A stretch of 62,079 nucleotides of DNA from CAZFLM01 sp964519955 (GCA_964519955.1 CAZFLM010000035.1:1-62079), one strand, 5' to 3'. Shown: positions 35,484 to 45,012, numbered from the stretch's first letter. The notes: a model not told the origin generated them from the sequence alone. Made by a program: numbers and translations.

Positions 35484-35554
35484 GGGGCGGGCGTCCCTGC
35501 CCGCCCGGTACAGCGCTGCGGCCGAGGGCGTCTCTGCCCGCCCGGTACGCCCTC
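35484..35554. repeat. Two adjacent hairpin repeats (REP-like)
   Basis: GGGCGGGC-GTCCCT-GCCCGCCC is followed by GAGGGCG ... CGCCCTC, each with a shared CTGCCCGCCCGGTAC. The core is the reverse complement of the GGGCAGGGACGCCC core in the tandem repeats at 25311. The 300-bp spacer 35264-35562 has no gene. Confidence 0.6.
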
Positions 35555-35562
35555 CGACCAGC

Positions 35563-36888
35563 CTAGAACGCGAACGGCGCGCGCATGGCTCGGGAGCGCA
35601 TGCGGTTGGCCTCGGCATCGCCGGCGAACTCGCCCTTGCGCAGGTCTAGCTTCACGCTGCGCTTGAGCTGCTCGCAGACATCGGCGGCCAGGCAGATGCA
35701 CATCGAGTGGTACATGACGGTCGGGTTGGCCACCGTCGTGCGGCGCGAGCGGACGCAGTCCAGGAAGTCGCGCACGTGGTTAAGCTGGCGCTGCGTCCGG
35801 CCGGTGTACTCCGCGACGACCTTCGGGACCAGCTCCAGCATGGCCGGCGACGAGACGTCCGGGTGCGCGTAGCCATCGGCCGCTGCGGCCCAGCCCTCGG
35901 GGCCGTCGAACCGCTCGCCGCACGCGCCATGCCAGTACTTGCACGGGTCCCACACCGAGCCGGGCGAGCGGTACAGCACGAGCTTCACACCGCTCGACAG
36001 GCGCGTCACGATCGTGGCGTCCGGGCCGGCGAACTCCAGGTCGATGGTGGATACCCGGCTCATGTCGAGCCCCGCCAGCGCCTGCGCGACCGAGTGCGCG
36101 CCCCACATGGCGACGTCGGTGGCGAAGTCGTAGTGGTGATACCAGCCGCTGCCGTTCACGTAGCCCGAGTTGTACGGGCGCCACGGGCAGGGCCCCAGCC
36201 AGATGTCCCAGTCCATCTCCTCTTTGGGCGGCTCGGGCTCGGCGGGGAGCCACGCGCGCTGGGCGCCGTCCCGCCAGCGGATATCGGCGTACGCGGTGTG
36301 GATGGGGCCGAGGCGGCCGGAGCGGGCCATCTCGATGGCGAACACGTGGTTCGGCTCGCTGAGCCGCTGCGCGCCGGTCTGGTAGACCCGGTTGTAGCGG
36401 CGCGCGGTCTCGACGACGACCTTGCCCTCCGCCATCGTCAGGCATGAAGGCTTCTCGCAGTACACGTCCTTGCCCGCCCGCATCGCCAGCACCGAGGCCA
36501 GCGCGTGCCAGCGGTCGCCCGTGGCGATGAGCACGGCCTCGACGTCGGAACGCGCCAGCAGGTCCCGCATGTCGCGGTAGGCGGTGCACGCCTTGTTGTT
36601 GTACGCGCTGTCGACCGCTGTCTTGGCGGCTTCGCGGCGGCCCCGGTGCACGTCGCAGACGGCGACCCACTGCACGTCGGGCTGCGTGATCATCCAGCCG
36701 AGGTCGCCCGAGCCGCGCCCGCCGATGCCGATGCCGCCCATGACGATGCGCTCGCTAGGCGCGGGCCTGCCGCCGCGGCCGAGCGCCGAAGCCGGCACGA
36801 TGTCGGGCAGAGCCAGCGCGCCGGCTGCCATCGCCCCGCGAGCGAGCAGGCGCCGCCGGGTGATCGGCCGGCCGTGCGTTCTATCCAT
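35563..36888 (-). CDS. Tat-exported Gfo/Idh/MocA-family oxidoreductase
   Basis: A 441-residue NAD(P)-dependent sugar oxidoreductase. The N-terminus is a twin-arginine signal (ITRRRLLARGAMAAGALALP). A Rossmann domain begins at IVMGGIGIGGRGSGDLG, with VAVCDVHRGRR for cofactor binding and the family motif YCEKPSCL. The second domain has WHGACGERF and a final HVRDFLDCVRSRRTTVANP region. Exported members use a tightly bound cofactor. It is adjacent to the DUF1080 hydrolase and a ThuA-like gene; all are minus strand and may form one operon. Confidence 0.9.
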   Translation of the reverse strand: MDRTHGRPITRRRLLARGAMAAGALALPDIVPASALGRGGRPAPSERIVMGGIGIGGRGSGDLGWMITQPDVQWVAVCDVHRGRREAAKTAVDSAYNNKACTAYRDMRDLLARSDVEAVLIATGDRWHALASVLAMRAGKDVYCEKPSCLTMAEGKVVVETARRYNRVYQTGAQRLSEPNHVFAIEMARSGRLGPIHTAYADIRWRDGAQRAWLPAEPEPPKEEMDWDIWLGPCPWRPYNSGYVNGSGWYHHYDFATDVAMWGAHSVAQALAGLDMSRVSTIDLEFAGPDATIVTRLSSGVKLVLYRSPGSVWDPCKYWHGACGERFDGPEGWAAAADGYAHPDVSSPAMLELVPKVVAEYTGRTQRQLNHVRDFLDCVRSRRTTVANPTVMYHSMCICLAADVCEQLKRSVKLDLRKGEFAGDAEANRMRSRAMRAPFAF

Positions 36889-36927
36889 GATGGACCTCCA
36901 TGCGTTCCGAGTGCGTGCAGAGAGCGG

Positions 36928-37641
36928 TCATCGCGGCGGGGCGGGCGGTGGCGGTGCGGCCCCGTCGCCGGGGAGGCGGCCGGTGCACCAGAGCGCGGCG
37001 CGGCGCAGGAGCGTGCGGTTGGTGGGATGCTCGAATGCCTCGGGCCCGTGGCCGAGCGCGTTGTAGCAGATGCGTGCCGCCCCGTGGAGTCTGGCCCACA
37101 GGATCGGGTGCCGCGTGCCGTCCCACTCTGCCGTGATGAGCGGCTCGACGGGCTGCACGAGCACCGGGTGCGTGTACAGCTCGTCGACGATGGCGAAGTC
37201 GCTCAGCCCCTCGGTGATGGGGTGGGCGGCCGGGCCGATCCACATGGCGTGCTCCTGGCACGGAGCGTGGCTCGATCGGCCCCACTCCCAGCGGGCGCCC
37301 AGGACCCGCGCGAACTCGGGCCAGTCGTCGAAACAGATGGTGGCGGCGTGCAGCGCCAGCAGCCCGCCGGCGCGCCCCAGATGGCTCAGCACCGCGCGCC
37401 GGGCGTCGTCTGGGAGCGTTCTGCTCCACGGATCGCGCCACTCCGGCGTCTGGTCGCAGGTCCACCACACGCAGTTCAGGGTCAGCAGGTCGTAGTCTTC
37501 CGCATCGAGCGCCGTGACGGCGGCAGGTTCCTCGACGATGCGCGTCTCGAACCCCGCGGCTTCGAGGATGGCCGCGAGCATGGGGGAGGTCGCCGCGAAG
37601 TCGTGCGCGACGCCACCGCTCAGGATCAGGTTGCGCAGCAT
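36928..37641 (-). CDS. ThuA-like trehalose utilisation protein
   Basis: A 237-residue protein of the glutamine-amidotransferase-like ThuA family. Key segments: LILSGGVAHDFAATSPML (HDF), ETRIVEEP, YDLLTLNCVWWT, GGLLALHAATICF (the family LHxA motif), HPITEGL and WDGTRHPILWARLHGAARICYNALGHG. ATG 37641 has AAGGAG about 10 bp upstream. ThuA proteins are often encoded with Gfo/Idh/MocA oxidoreductases, as here 39 bp away. Confidence 0.82.
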   Translation of the reverse strand: MLRNLILSGGVAHDFAATSPMLAAILEAAGFETRIVEEPAAVTALDAEDYDLLTLNCVWWTCDQTPEWRDPWSRTLPDDARRAVLSHLGRAGGLLALHAATICFDDWPEFARVLGARWEWGRSSHAPCQEHAMWIGPAAHPITEGLSDFAIVDELYTHPVLVQPVEPLITAEWDGTRHPILWARLHGAARICYNALGHGPEAFEHPTNRTLLRRAALWCTGRLPGDGAAPPPPAPPR

Positions 37642-37818
37642 TCGTGGGGCTCCTTGGCTCATCGCCTGCTCTCGCACGTTCGCCCGGGCGGCGCGGGAGT
37701 CCTGCACGACCCGGAGCCCCATGGCCCTCATGATCCCAAGAGCGGCGACCGGCGGGGAGGCGGCGCCGTGTCCGGCGGTCCGCGTGGCAGTGTTCGTTGG
37801 GGAGCAGCAGGAGCGTTG

Positions 37819-38020
37819 GAGGAGGAACTCGATGCACTCGACGCGGCGGCATCGGGCGCGATTCTGATGCGCCTGGCGACGGTCGAGGCGTTCCAGCAAC
37901 ACCAGACGGCCGTGCTGGACGCCCAGGCGGCGGTCATCCCGTTCTGCGAGCGACTGGGCTTCGGGGCGGAGTGCCCGATGCTCCTGGATGCCGGCATCGA
38001 CCACCGCCGGCCCGCCCGGG
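37819..38020 (+). pseudogene. GNAT acetyltransferase C-terminal remnant
   Basis: A short + strand reading, EEELDALDAAASGAILMRLA, then VLDAQAAVIPFCERLGF and ECPMLLDAGIDHRR, matches the last third of GNAT N-acetyltransferases (hAQ...a..FYerLGF...F..aGI.H). There is no start codon, acetyl-CoA P-loop or N-terminal part. The rest of 37642-38054 shows nothing else. Confidence 0.5.
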
Positions 38021-38054
38021 AGCGCCGCGCGGACCGGCGGGGGGCGTCAGGTGC

Positions 38055-38944
38055 TTACGGGTAGATGCCCTTCGCTCTCATCTCGTTCCGGATCTGCATT
38101 CGGAGAAANNNNNNNNNNNNNNNNNNNNNNNNNNNNNNNNNNNNNNNNNNNNNNNNNNNNNNNNNNNNNNNNNNNNNNNNNNNNNNNNNNNNNNNNNNNN
38201 NNNNNNNNGGTAGAACTGCGCGATGCCCGAATCCGGCTGCGCCTTCACGGCCAGGCGGAAGTGTTCGATCGCCGCCTTGTCGTTCGCGGCGCGCGTCTCG
38301 GCGCTGGGCTGCGGACTAACAGGATAGTATGGGTCTCCGACCAGCCTGGTCTCCACGCGGTAGATACCAAGGGCGATGTTGGCGGCGCATTCCAAACGCC
38401 CGGAGAGCCCTTCATCGCCTGGCGCCCCGTCGCTGAGCAGGAGCGTGAGGGGAACCGGCTCCGAGACCGCGTTCCCAAAGACGCCGTCTAGGAGGGCCTG
38501 CCGATACACCTCAACCGCTTCCTCCACCTTCCCTACCCGGTTCAGAAGCCGGGCGAACTCCAGCACAGCGGGCAGCGGCACCGTTACCTGATACTGGCGG
38601 TACCCCGGCACATGAGCGATTTCCTCCCGGTACGCCGCAACAGCTTCGGCCAAACGACCTTGGCGGGTGTAGGTTTGCGCCAGTCCAAGCCAGGCACTCG
38701 GGCACTCGCTGGAGACGGTCGCTGCCTGGCGAAAGGCCGCCGCAGCCCCTGGTAGCTTGCCAGATCGCAGGAGTACGAAGCCGGAACCGGCCAGCCGGTA
38801 GGCGCTCGCGAGCCTCGCCTCGCGATCCTGCTGCGCGGGAGTTTGCACGTGGCTCGCTCCGCTGGAATGGGTAGCCTGGGCACGGGCCTGCCCCGCACAG
38901 ATGACAGTGCAGACAACGAGGACATACCCCAGGTGATGCTTCAT
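38055..38944 (-). CDS. Exported TPR protein, copy 1, broken by scaffold gap
   Basis: A signal-peptide protein (MKHHLGYVLVVCTVICAGQA) with TPR-type helices (AGSGFVLLRSGKLPGAAAAF, AWLGLAQTYTRQGRLAEAVA, LEFARLLNRVGKVEEAVEVY). It is a close paralogue of the gene at 39017; even the untranslated 3-prime sequence repeats. The 100-N gap (38109-38208) replaces a part that is 152 bp long in copy 2; since 100 and 152 differ modulo 3, the C-terminus only appears out of frame. The gene is probably intact in the organism. Confidence 0.75.
38109..38208. other. 100-N scaffold gap inside TPR copy 1
   Basis: Exactly 100 N. Aligning the flanks to copy 2 (39070 to 39223) gives an expected missing length of 152 bp; the duplicated sequence probably caused the break. 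Confidence 0.95.
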
Positions 38945-39016
38945 CCCTCGTGTCCCCCTGACCATGGCGGTCCCATTCGAACGGGGCTTCCCGCACGAGC
39001 TTGCCATGTCAGGTCC

Positions 39017-39961
39017 TTACGGGTAGATGCCCTTCGCTCTCATCTCGTTCCGGATCTGCATTCGGAGAAATGCCCCGGGCACCTTTGGCGGGGTGACCTT
39101 GCCCGTCGCGCGCAGCTCGCGGACCGCGGCCTTGATCTCCTCCAACGCGGAGCGAAGCGCCCTGTCGAGCGCACGGTCTGCCTCGACCTTGCTGCCGCCC
39201 AGCGTGTAGAGTGCGTAGCCAAGGTAGAACTGCGCGATGCCCGAATCCGGCTGCGCCTTCACGGCCAGGCGGAAGTGCTCGATCGCCGCCTTGTCGTTCG
39301 CGGCGCGCGTCTCGGCGCTGGGCTGCGGATTCGCCCGGTCGTATGGGTCCCCGATCGACCTGTGCGCCATGCGGAGGATGCCCAAGGCAATGTTCGCGGC
39401 GCACTCCAGACGCTCTGGGGAGTACTCGTTGTCGCGAGACTTGCCGTCGAAGATGACTGTAAGTGGGATCGGCTCCTCGGCATACCCGTCCCCGATCATG
39501 CCATACAGCAGCGCCTGGCGGTAGACCTCTTCGGCCTCCTCGCCCTGCCCTATGCGGTTGAGAATCCGTGCAAACTCCAGCTCAGCCGGCCACGGGACCG
39601 TTACCTGATACTGGCGGTACCCCGGCACGTGAGCGATCACCTCCCGGTACGCCGCAACAGCTTCGGTCAAACGACCTTGGCGGGTGTAGGTTTGCGCCAG
39701 TCCGAGCCAGGCACTCGGGCACTCGCTGGAGACGGTCGCTGCCTGGCGAAAGGCCGCTGCCGCCGCTGGTAGCTTGCCAGATCGCAGGAGTTCGAAGCCG
39801 GAACCGGCCAGCCGGTAGGCGCTCGCGAGCCTCGCCTCGCGATCCTGCTGCGCGGGCGTTTCCACGTGGCTCGCTCCGCTGGAATCGGTAGCCTGGGCAC
39901 GGGCCGGCCCCGGACAGATGACCGTGCAGAGCACGAGGACAAACCCTAGGTGATGCTTCAT
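39017..39961 (-). CDS. Exported TPR protein, copy 2
   Basis: A 314-residue protein with signal MKHHLGFVLVLCTVICPGPA and TPR helices (AWLGLAQTYTRQGRLTEAVA, LEFARILNRIGQGEEAEEVY, GIAQFYLGYALYTLGGSKVE). ATG 39961 is preceded by AGGAGG. Near-identical to copy 1 in residues 1-150, more diverged in 150-210, then near-identical again. The tandem duplication unit is about 950 bp. A periplasmic scaffold or interaction role is likely; no enzyme motif is present. Confidence 0.8.
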   Translation of the reverse strand: MKHHLGFVLVLCTVICPGPARAQATDSSGASHVETPAQQDREARLASAYRLAGSGFELLRSGKLPAAAAAFRQAATVSSECPSAWLGLAQTYTRQGRLTEAVAAYREVIAHVPGYRQYQVTVPWPAELEFARILNRIGQGEEAEEVYRQALLYGMIGDGYAEEPIPLTVIFDGKSRDNEYSPERLECAANIALGILRMAHRSIGDPYDRANPQPSAETRAANDKAAIEHFRLAVKAQPDSGIAQFYLGYALYTLGGSKVEADRALDRALRSALEEIKAAVRELRATGKVTPPKVPGAFLRMQIRNEMRAKGIYP

Positions 39962-39978
39962 CTCTCGTTTCCTCCTGA

Positions 39979-41715
39979 CTAAGGCGGTCCCATTAGAACG
40001 GGGCTGCCCGCACGAGCTAGCCATGTCGGGTGCGTGTCGGTGGGCGTATAGCCCCCGGAGTTCTGACTCCTCGCCGTTAGCGCCCACGGCGCCAGGTTCT
40101 CGGCGGTTCCCGACCATCCCCAGTCATGGCTCGCAAGCGGCACCCACTTGGTTGCTCCGTTGCCGTTGCTGGGCGGCTGGTACATCACCCACGTGGTGAA
40201 GGAGTCCTCTGCTGTGGCAGCAGTCCAGTTCGTCCCGCCGTTGTCCACGTCCCGCGGGTTGATCACGTGGAAGGGGCTATCGTATCCAGAGCCGCGACCG
40301 TTCTTCGCTTCCCATTGGACGGAAGCGCCGTACGAGTAGGGAAAGCCGGAGTCGAGGGCACCCACACCGTACAGTCCCTGGTTGACGTACCTATCCACGG
40401 ACTGCGGGTTGTACGGCGGATCGTGGCGGGCGATCCGGGTGTTCGTCCGCTTGGACGTTACCACCTGCGCCAGGCATCCATGCCCCTCGTTGTCCGGCCC
40501 CTTGTCGAACGGCGGCTGCACGACGATCCTGATACTGCTCCAGAACTGGCCCTGAGGACTGCCGTTCGCTCCGAAGTAGCCGTACTGCGTGCTGAAGGAC
40601 ACGTAGTCCACCGCGCCACTCTGGATGAGCCACGCCGTCACCGTTGGTTTGTCGGACGTGAACGTGTTCGACGTGGCGGTGACGGCGGGCAGGCCCCCCG
40701 CCAGAATCGCGCCGTCCGGGAACTGCAGCGTCGCCGTACACGACGCCTGGAGCCCGCCGCTCTGTGTCTTCGTGTAGAAGTTGAGTGTGAGCTGCTTCTT
40801 GTCGTCATCGGTGAGGAGCTTGAGCGGATTCGCATTGGCTGTCTCGAGGAAATCCTTGAACACGTCCGCCGGGGGCGTCCACGCGATCATCGGCTTGTTG
40901 TTCGCGTCGTTCTTCACCGGGAACCCGGCGCTGAGCTGCGCCGTGACGCGCTGTCCGGTCAGCACGTGGCGGCTGCTCTGATCGGCGCTTCTGGTCAGTC
41001 CCGACAGAGTCACCACAACAGGCGAGATGACCGCGGTGTAAGTGACCTGGGACGTCGCCGGCCCGCCGCTGGATGTCGACGTGGCCAAAGGGCTGCACCC
41101 GTCGAGTTGCACCGAGGCGCCGCCGGCGCGCAGAGTGTAGCGCGTCGCCGTGCAGGACCCCGTCGCCGATTGGCCGATGATGATGACGTACGGCGGGTAA
41201 GGGACCGCCGTGAAGATCGGCGCGATCGTCACCGGGCCGTTGGCTTGCTGGAGCCCGGTGTTCAGAGTCCCACTCGCGCTGGGTGAATTGCCGTACGCGT
41301 TGGCGGCGAGAGACACCGCAGATGTCTCCGTGATGATCACCTGGTCAGGCGGGTCATCCAGCGGATCGTCGATCTGCTGGTTCGGATCGTTCGGGTCCTG
41401 GATCTTGTCGCGTACCCAACTGAACACGGTTGTGATCGCTCCGTGGCACGTCCCCGTCCAGGGGGAACCGCCGCCTCCGCTCGCGCCCCCCCAACCGCCA
41501 TTGCTGGCGCCGTACGGCGTGTAGTGCGGCGGCGAACCCGGGATCCAGGCTTCGCCGCCGGAGTATGTAGGGCCGCTATAGTGCCCCGCGCTGGCGGGCG
41601 CACATGCTCCGCTGAGAGTGAACGCTATAGCGATTGGAAGGCCGAGCGCCCCGGCGTTCTTTGGACGCAGAGCCGCCTGGACTCGGTTACAGGTATGCGC
41701 GATGCGCCATCTCAT
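39979..41715 (-). CDS. Large secreted protein of unknown function
   Basis: A 578-residue exported protein; ATG 41715 follows GGAGGGAG. The signal region includes ALGLPIAIAFTLSGACAPASAG. A Gly/Ser/Pro/Tyr-rich segment (about 50-95) precedes beta-rich sequence with TLRAGGASVQLDGCSPLAT and a C-terminal region rich in aromatic and Asn/Gly residues (DWGWSGTAENLAPWALTAR). It looks like a cell-surface protein, perhaps with Ig-like or adhesin folds. No family is recognised. It ends 17 bp before TPR copy 2, so the three genes probably form one unit. Confidence 0.72.
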   Translation of the reverse strand: MRWRIAHTCNRVQAALRPKNAGALGLPIAIAFTLSGACAPASAGHYSGPTYSGGEAWIPGSPPHYTPYGASNGGWGGASGGGGSPWTGTCHGAITTVFSWVRDKIQDPNDPNQQIDDPLDDPPDQVIITETSAVSLAANAYGNSPSASGTLNTGLQQANGPVTIAPIFTAVPYPPYVIIIGQSATGSCTATRYTLRAGGASVQLDGCSPLATSTSSGGPATSQVTYTAVISPVVVTLSGLTRSADQSSRHVLTGQRVTAQLSAGFPVKNDANNKPMIAWTPPADVFKDFLETANANPLKLLTDDDKKQLTLNFYTKTQSGGLQASCTATLQFPDGAILAGGLPAVTATSNTFTSDKPTVTAWLIQSGAVDYVSFSTQYGYFGANGSPQGQFWSSIRIVVQPPFDKGPDNEGHGCLAQVVTSKRTNTRIARHDPPYNPQSVDRYVNQGLYGVGALDSGFPYSYGASVQWEAKNGRGSGYDSPFHVINPRDVDNGGTNWTAATAEDSFTTWVMYQPPSNGNGATKWVPLASHDWGWSGTAENLAPWALTARSQNSGGYTPTDTHPTWLARAGSPVLMGPP

Positions 41716-42468
41716 CCGATGTCGCTCCCTCCGTTCGGGCGAGCTGCCGCAGCGCCGGTTGAGGCCGTGCGGCGTTCCGCCGGTTGCCACGCTGGACTAG
41801 GAGCGGCGGAATGGCTCCGCTCCTAAGGGGAGGCATACCGCCCGAGCACACCCCTGTCAGGATCCCAGGAATGGGGCGGTTTCGCGTGAGAGGCTATACT
41901 TCCAGGAGGGGCGTGGGCGGTGTGAGGAATCCTACGGCTGGGGGCCGCCGTGTTCAGGCGAGGCAAACTGAGGCGCCGGGACCTCTGAGAGTACTTGCGG
42001 GCGAACACTCCCGCCTCCGTCCTGCGTCGCGCGCGACGGATCGGCTGGACTCCGGTGGCGGGGTGCTACCCGTCGCGGGGCGCGGCCTGACTCTATCACT
42101 TGCGCCGCTATATGTGAAGCAACGTGGCGCCAACGTCCTGTGATAAGTACCAAGATGGTGGGGCAGAGCGCCCGACCACTTCCGAGGGAGGAGTGTCGAT
42201 CGCCGGGCGATCTAGATCGCCTCTTGCCGGAAGCACGTACACCGCTCTGGTGACGCAGGTCGTTGTTGGGAAGTGCTTGCCTAGCCGTCTTGGGTGGCGC
42301 GCGAGTCCTGCAGGTTGGCTGGCGCGCGTGTCGTTTCGGGCGGAGGTATCCGCGAGACAAGGAATGGCGTGGATGGACGGCGAAGCTGGTTTGGTGGGCT
42401 CGGCGGATGACACTGCCGCACTGGTCGACGCCCATCGCTTGCACGGACGAGCGTCACGGAGGGCCGCC
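41716..42468. other. Long intergenic region without a supported gene
   Basis: A 753-bp spacer between divergent units. An open frame runs from 42124 into the next gene but has no ribosome-binding site or family features before GGAGGG at 42457. No operator of the type at 44857 and no hairpin series is seen. Confidence 0.4.
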
Positions 42469-43095
42469 ATGGTGACCTGGCATCGCGGGGTCTGCATCGC
42501 ACTGGCCGTTGGGGCGGCATCGTTGGGAGCCGTCACAGCCCAGAGGGCACACGAAGCTGTTGTGCCCAAGGAAGACGTGCTTGCCCGGATCGCGCCGGCA
42601 GAGGGTGGCCCGTCCCGGGAGGTGCGACTGGTGTTCCGGCCGCACGGTTCGGCCGCGGGCTACGCCGACCTCGTCGCTGTGCCGGCCAGCGCCTCTGAGC
42701 ACGCGGCCGCTGCGCGTGTGACGGTAGGGCCGGGGTTCCGCCATAGCGCTCTGGCGTCGCTGTGCTCCGTTCTATCGGGCCCACCGCGGCAGGTGCTCGC
42801 GCGGGTCAGGCATAGCCGCATGTCTGCGGTCATCGTGGACTTCGGGACGGCGAGCCCTCGGGTGCTGTACCGGGAAGACGGCCTTGACGGAATCGCGGGA
42901 AAGGGCCGGGGGCGCTGGTTTCGCCTCGCGGAGTCCTGGTCGCGCAGCAACTTCGAGGGACTCGACGAGATGGGCGTAGGTGTCCTCGGGGCGGATGGCG
43001 TGGTGACGCGGGACCTGCGGTGGGACGGGTCGGACTTCGTGCCCGTTCACGGCGGCCTCACGCGGGTTGTGGCCGGTCGGCGCCACGCGCAGTGA
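42469..43095 (+). CDS. Exported protein of unknown function
   Basis: A 208-residue protein starting at ATG 42469, 6 bp after GGAGGG. A signal-like stretch, VCIALAVGAASLGAVTA, is followed by beta-type sequence (REVRLVFRPHGSAAGYADLV, SAVIVDFGTASPRVLYRED). No motif is recognised. It lies about 100 bp before another exported protein on the same strand. Confidence 0.6.
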   Translation: MVTWHRGVCIALAVGAASLGAVTAQRAHEAVVPKEDVLARIAPAEGGPSREVRLVFRPHGSAAGYADLVAVPASASEHAAAARVTVGPGFRHSALASLCSVLSGPPRQVLARVRHSRMSAVIVDFGTASPRVLYREDGLDGIAGKGRGRWFRLAESWSRSNFEGLDEMGVGVLGADGVVTRDLRWDGSDFVPVHGGLTRVVAGRRHAQ

Positions 43096-43197
43096 TGCGC
43101 AGCGGCGGGCGCGGTACCTGCCGGTGGGCGAGGGGCGGCTTGGCGCGGGGGGCGGCTGCCGGCTTCGTACGCACCGCGCACGTTAAGGAGCGATGAC

Positions 43198-44028
43198 ATG
43201 CTGCTAGTAGGCGTCGTTGCTGCCGCACTTGCTGCCCAGGCTGCCCGGCCTCCCGTTGCGCTCGTCCGGCGCGATGCCGGCACGGCGAACCTGGTGGTCG
43301 GTGCAGCGGGGAGCCGATGGTCTGCCAGGGCCAGGCTGGAGCCGGTGTACTGGTTCCCGCGCGCACGCGTGGTTGTCTACCCGGAGGAGCCCACCGGCTC
43401 CCTCATCGCCAGGACGGTTGGAGGGCAGATCCTCTGGAGCAAGAAGCTGTGGCCCTATCCTCCCCGCCTGGTGTGCGCGAGTGGCGGGCAGGTCCTGGCA
43501 CTGGAGTGTGGCAAGGCGCTGTGGCATGCCGCGCCTGTGGATGTCGAGACGGGCACGACGTGGGCGGTCCTGCTGGATCTCCGAACGGGCGCAGAGCGCT
43601 GGCGCAAACCGGTCTCTGCCGTGGGGTACCCGTTCTGGACGAACGGGAGCGTGTTCCTTGGGGTGCGCTACGACGTCTCTCCGGCGGCTGTGTCGAGATC
43701 CCGTCGCGATGGTGCGGCACTGCCGGCGTGGCTGGAGGTCCGACGGCTGCGGGACGGCCGGCTCATACGGCGTTCCAGAACTCGCGGCGTACCCATCGGT
43801 GTCACGGTGCGCCGCGTCACGTCGGGGGCCGTGCGAGTGACGGTGCGCCGCGCGCGGGTGGCCGGCTACTTCGCGGAGGAGCGGAAGGCGAGCTGGCATG
43901 AGAACCTGCCGTCTCACGCCAGTGTGCTGGTGCGCACTGCACGCACTCGCGACGAACTGGACCGATCGCGCCCGATCCGGGTGCCTGTGACAGGGCGGCG
44001 CGCCACGGACACCCGGCGCCCGAAGTAG
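43198..44028 (+). CDS. Exported PQQ-propeller-like protein
   Basis: A 276-residue protein with AAGGAG 7 bp before ATG 43198 and a short hydrophobic N-terminus (LLVGVVAAALAAQAA). Strands such as LIARTVGGQILWSKKLW, WAVLLDLRTGAERWRKPV and WLEVRRLRDGRLIRRS resemble PQQ-like beta-propeller blades (G.v.W...). Only three or four blades are visible, so it is a short or partial propeller. The tail is Arg-rich. Function is unknown. Confidence 0.6.
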   Translation: MLLVGVVAAALAAQAARPPVALVRRDAGTANLVVGAAGSRWSARARLEPVYWFPRARVVVYPEEPTGSLIARTVGGQILWSKKLWPYPPRLVCASGGQVLALECGKALWHAAPVDVETGTTWAVLLDLRTGAERWRKPVSAVGYPFWTNGSVFLGVRYDVSPAAVSRSRRDGAALPAWLEVRRLRDGRLIRRSRTRGVPIGVTVRRVTSGAVRVTVRRARVAGYFAEERKASWHENLPSHASVLVRTARTRDELDRSRPIRVPVTGRRATDTRRPK

Positions 44029-44393
44029 GGGCCCCGCCCCGGGCACTACTGGTCGTGCGCGGGCAGCAGTCTGTGGCGGCCGAACCCTGTGTAGAGCAGC
44101 GGCGCTGTCTCGCCCGTTCGTCGGGCCGAGGAGCACGCCGCGAGCCGCCCCATAGCTGCTGCCGCGCGCTGCAGGGCGGTCCGGCGCGCCGGCGTCTGGG
44201 TGCAGGCTCGGTCGCGCCACAGCGCTCGTACCTCTCCCCGGAGCGTACCGATCGGTTCCCGACGCCCGCTCTGGCACACTGGCGCGACGGAACACCCCTC
44301 AGAGGAGGCGGCTCGACTGAACCCCCTGGGCTGCCAGGAAGTCTCCCGCGTCGCCGGAATCGCGCACGAGGGCGCGCCAGAGCGCAGTCTCGC

Positions 44394-44876
44394 TCACCCG
44401 CTGCCCCCCTGGCCGCGCGCCTCCAGCTCGGCTGAGTACAGCACGCCCACCAGCCTGCCGGGCATATCGGTAACTCGCAGCTCGATCGGGCGCGGCGACG
44501 CGAACTGCGTGCCCATCCACGCCCAGCAGGACTCCGCCATCTGTCCCGCATCGCGCTCGTGCTCGCGGAGGAGGTCCGCCACATACCCCTCCGGGTTCAC
44601 GAGGAGCCCATCGAGCAGGTCCCGCCGGCCGATTCCCGCGTAGCCCAGCGCGCCAGGCAGCGGCCGAACTCGGCGCCTCGCGCAGCCCATGGCCAGGCCG
44701 GCTGCTGTCGCGGACCGCACGGGGTTTCGATGCCGACAATCCGCGCCACACCGGTCTGCCGACAGATGGGTCTTGCCGGTACTGCCGACGCCTGCGGCCA
44801 AGTGTCCGGCGGCATGCCGGAGCCAACAGCGCCACGGCGCCGTCATTCGCGAGTATGTCATCCATCTGTCAGGCAT
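44394..44876 (-). CDS. Uncertain ORF opposite a regulated promoter
   Basis: A 160-residue open frame. Its last 80 residues look protein-like (YVADLLREHERDAGQMAESC, PRPIELRVTDMPGRLVGVLY), while the first half is Arg/Cys-rich and contains GVGSTGKTH, which resembles a P-loop but has no partner motifs. Its start overlaps the SARP-type operator on the other strand. It may be a decayed ATPase-like gene. The rest of 44029-45012 holds the operator and the 5-prime untranslated region of the next gene. Confidence 0.25.
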   Translation of the reverse strand: MPDRWMTYSRMTAPWRCWLRHAAGHLAAGVGSTGKTHLSADRCGADCRHRNPVRSATAAGLAMGCARRRVRPLPGALGYAGIGRRDLLDGLLVNPEGYVADLLREHERDAGQMAESCWAWMGTQFASPRPIELRVTDMPGRLVGVLYSAELEARGQGGSG

Positions 44877-44900
44877 CCGTCAGTCTGCCCCTGGTAGATT
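44857..44900 (+). promoter_or_regulatory. SARP-type operator/promoter A
   Basis: Three heptamers in direct repeat every 11 bp: GTCATCC (44857), GTCAGGC (44868), GTCAGTC (44879). Nine bases later comes TAGATT (44895-44900) as -10 box. No independent -35 box is present; the repeats occupy that zone. The layout is the same at 55222 and 56479. It lies 112 bp upstream of the GTG at 45013. Confidence 0.7.
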
Positions 44901-45012
44901 GTCCTTGCCCGCGACTGCCGCCAGCCTGTCGTGGATGCGGGCGCGAGCCTCAGTCTGCACGCCGGTGCATTCGCAGCGATCGGCCGCATGCGCAGAACAT
45001 GGAGGGGCTGAA

